Source of the DNA: Desulfuromonadaceae bacterium GWC2_58_13
GTDB lineage: Bacteria; Desulfobacterota; Desulfuromonadia; Desulfuromonadales; Trichloromonadaceae
Assembly: GCA_001825565.1 (NCBI GenBank)
Contig: MHXM01000015.1
Coordinates: forward strand, 20,313 to 36,001
Length of the DNA stretch: 15,689 nt
Reading direction: 5' to 3'
Part shown: positions 15,204 through 15,689 of the stretch, piece by piece
Numbering within the stretch: the stretch's first letter is position 1
Layout: every line of letters starts with the position of its first letter
Translations under genes and position numbers: made by a program
Notes under the pieces: generated by a model
What the model was told of the DNA's origin: nothing
The model's database searches: none
The model's input: only the letters and a program-made list of their open reading frames with translations

Positions 15204-15689
15204 TCATTGTTTGGGCACCTGAAAACGATACCCTTCAAAGAAAAAGACCATCCCGCTCGGCGTTATTTCTTCGAGCAGCAGGCCCACGTCGAGGTAGCCG
15301 CCTTCACGGAGTATGCGGTTATTGACCCGTACCAGCCGGGACGCGGCATCGATGGAATAAGCATGAACCGAGACATGGATTTCCGGCAACCGGCTCTGGA
15401 CCTCATACGGAAGTTCGGAAAAGGCATGGATCGGCCGTTCGCCGTCCCAGCTATCCTCGGAGGAAGAAGATAACGTCTCCGTTTCAACTAATGCCGGGAT
15501 GTCTTCCACGATGGATTCAGCGGACGCGCCAACCTCGACAACCGGAGGAGCCGGCGTTGCCACAACCAAAGGCTCCTTTACACTTTCGACGACAGGAGGC
15601 GGTTCAACAGCCAGGGTTTCGGGTGGAGCCGGAATCGGTTCGTCGGCAGGCACCGGGGAAAGGGGTTGCGCCAGCGGCGGAACGGCAAC
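15204..15689 (-). CDS. gspB: GspB-type general secretion pathway protein (5' end beyond window)
   Basis: The frame is open from the right edge to the stop at 15204, giving 162 codons; an internal GTG at 15653 is probably not the true start because the frame continues upstream. The first half visible is a Pro/Val/Glu-rich, probably disordered periplasmic linker. The last ~75 residues form the T2SSB domain: IHAFSELPYEVQSRLPEI, HVSVHAYS, RLVRVNNRILREGGYL, then LEEITPSGMVF and FFEGYRFQVP. GspB with the GspA ATPase assists insertion of the type II secretin. The missing N-terminus should hold a membrane helix, and a gspA-like gene may lie just beyond the window. Confidence 0.85.
   Translation of the reverse strand, partial: VAVPPLAQPLSPVPADEPIPAPPETLAVEPPPVVESVKEPLVVATPAPPVVEVGASAESIVEDIPALVETETLSSSSEDSWDGERPIHAFSELPYEVQSRLPEIHVSVHAYSIDAASRLVRVNNRILREGGYLDVGLLLEEITPSGMVFFFEGYRFQVPKQ

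Overview
The window reads as chromosomal DNA from a Gram-negative bacterium, most likely a member of the Desulfuromonadia (the Geobacter/Desulfuromonas/Pelobacter group). This placement is an inference from gene order and protein style: tig-clpP-clpX-lon-hup, a parvulin next to an NHL beta-propeller lipoprotein, a GspB-type type II secretion protein, and outer-membrane lipid A and BamE-like proteins. No rRNA gene or other decisive taxonomic marker is present. No prophage, transposon or CRISPR array was seen.

Layout. (1) Positions 1-2014, minus strand: an NHL-repeat lipoprotein that runs off the left edge, overlapping a secreted parvulin-type prolyl isomerase with its own sigma70-like promoter. 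(2) 2015-2347, minus: a tRNA-Asp/tRNA-Val/tRNA-Asp cluster closed by a 19-bp hairpin. (3) 2350-8519, minus: a proteostasis block read in the order tig, clpP, clpX, lon, then hup with its own promoter and terminator. The order tig-clpP-clpX-lon-hup-parvulin matches E. coli tig-clpP-clpX-lon-hupB-ppiD, here with three tRNA genes inserted before the parvulin. (4) 8637-9228, minus: tRNA-Pro, tRNA-Arg, tRNA-His, a 200-nt spacer with a strongly structured, pseudoknot-like element, then tRNA-Leu.

(5) 9229-10207: about 970 bases without a convincing protein gene. Gene direction flips here: everything to the left points left, and the next three genes point right. The region holds three DnaA-box-like sites, AT-rich stretches, and, near its right end, a very clear intrinsic terminator in what would be the leader of the next gene. 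(6) 10208-13995, plus: a cold-shock protein, a large cytosolic M16C zinc peptidase and a small DCC/DUF393 thiol oxidoreductase. (7) 14067-15689, minus, convergent with block 6: a BamE/SmpA-like lipoprotein, a PagL-type lipid A deacylase whose ribosome binding site is buried in a hairpin, and a GspB-type secretion protein that runs off the right edge.

How the genes work together. Trigger factor receives nascent chains, ClpXP and Lon degrade failed or regulatory proteins, and HU is a nucleoid protein whose homologue is a Lon substrate in E. coli. The M16C peptidase probably finishes off peptides in the cytoplasm. The right end concerns the outer membrane (BamE-like, PagL-like) and type II secretion. 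Most protein functions are well supported by motifs. The most unusual observations are in the non-coding DNA: the pseudoknot-like element, the DnaA-box region, the csp leader terminator and the pagL-type leader hairpin.
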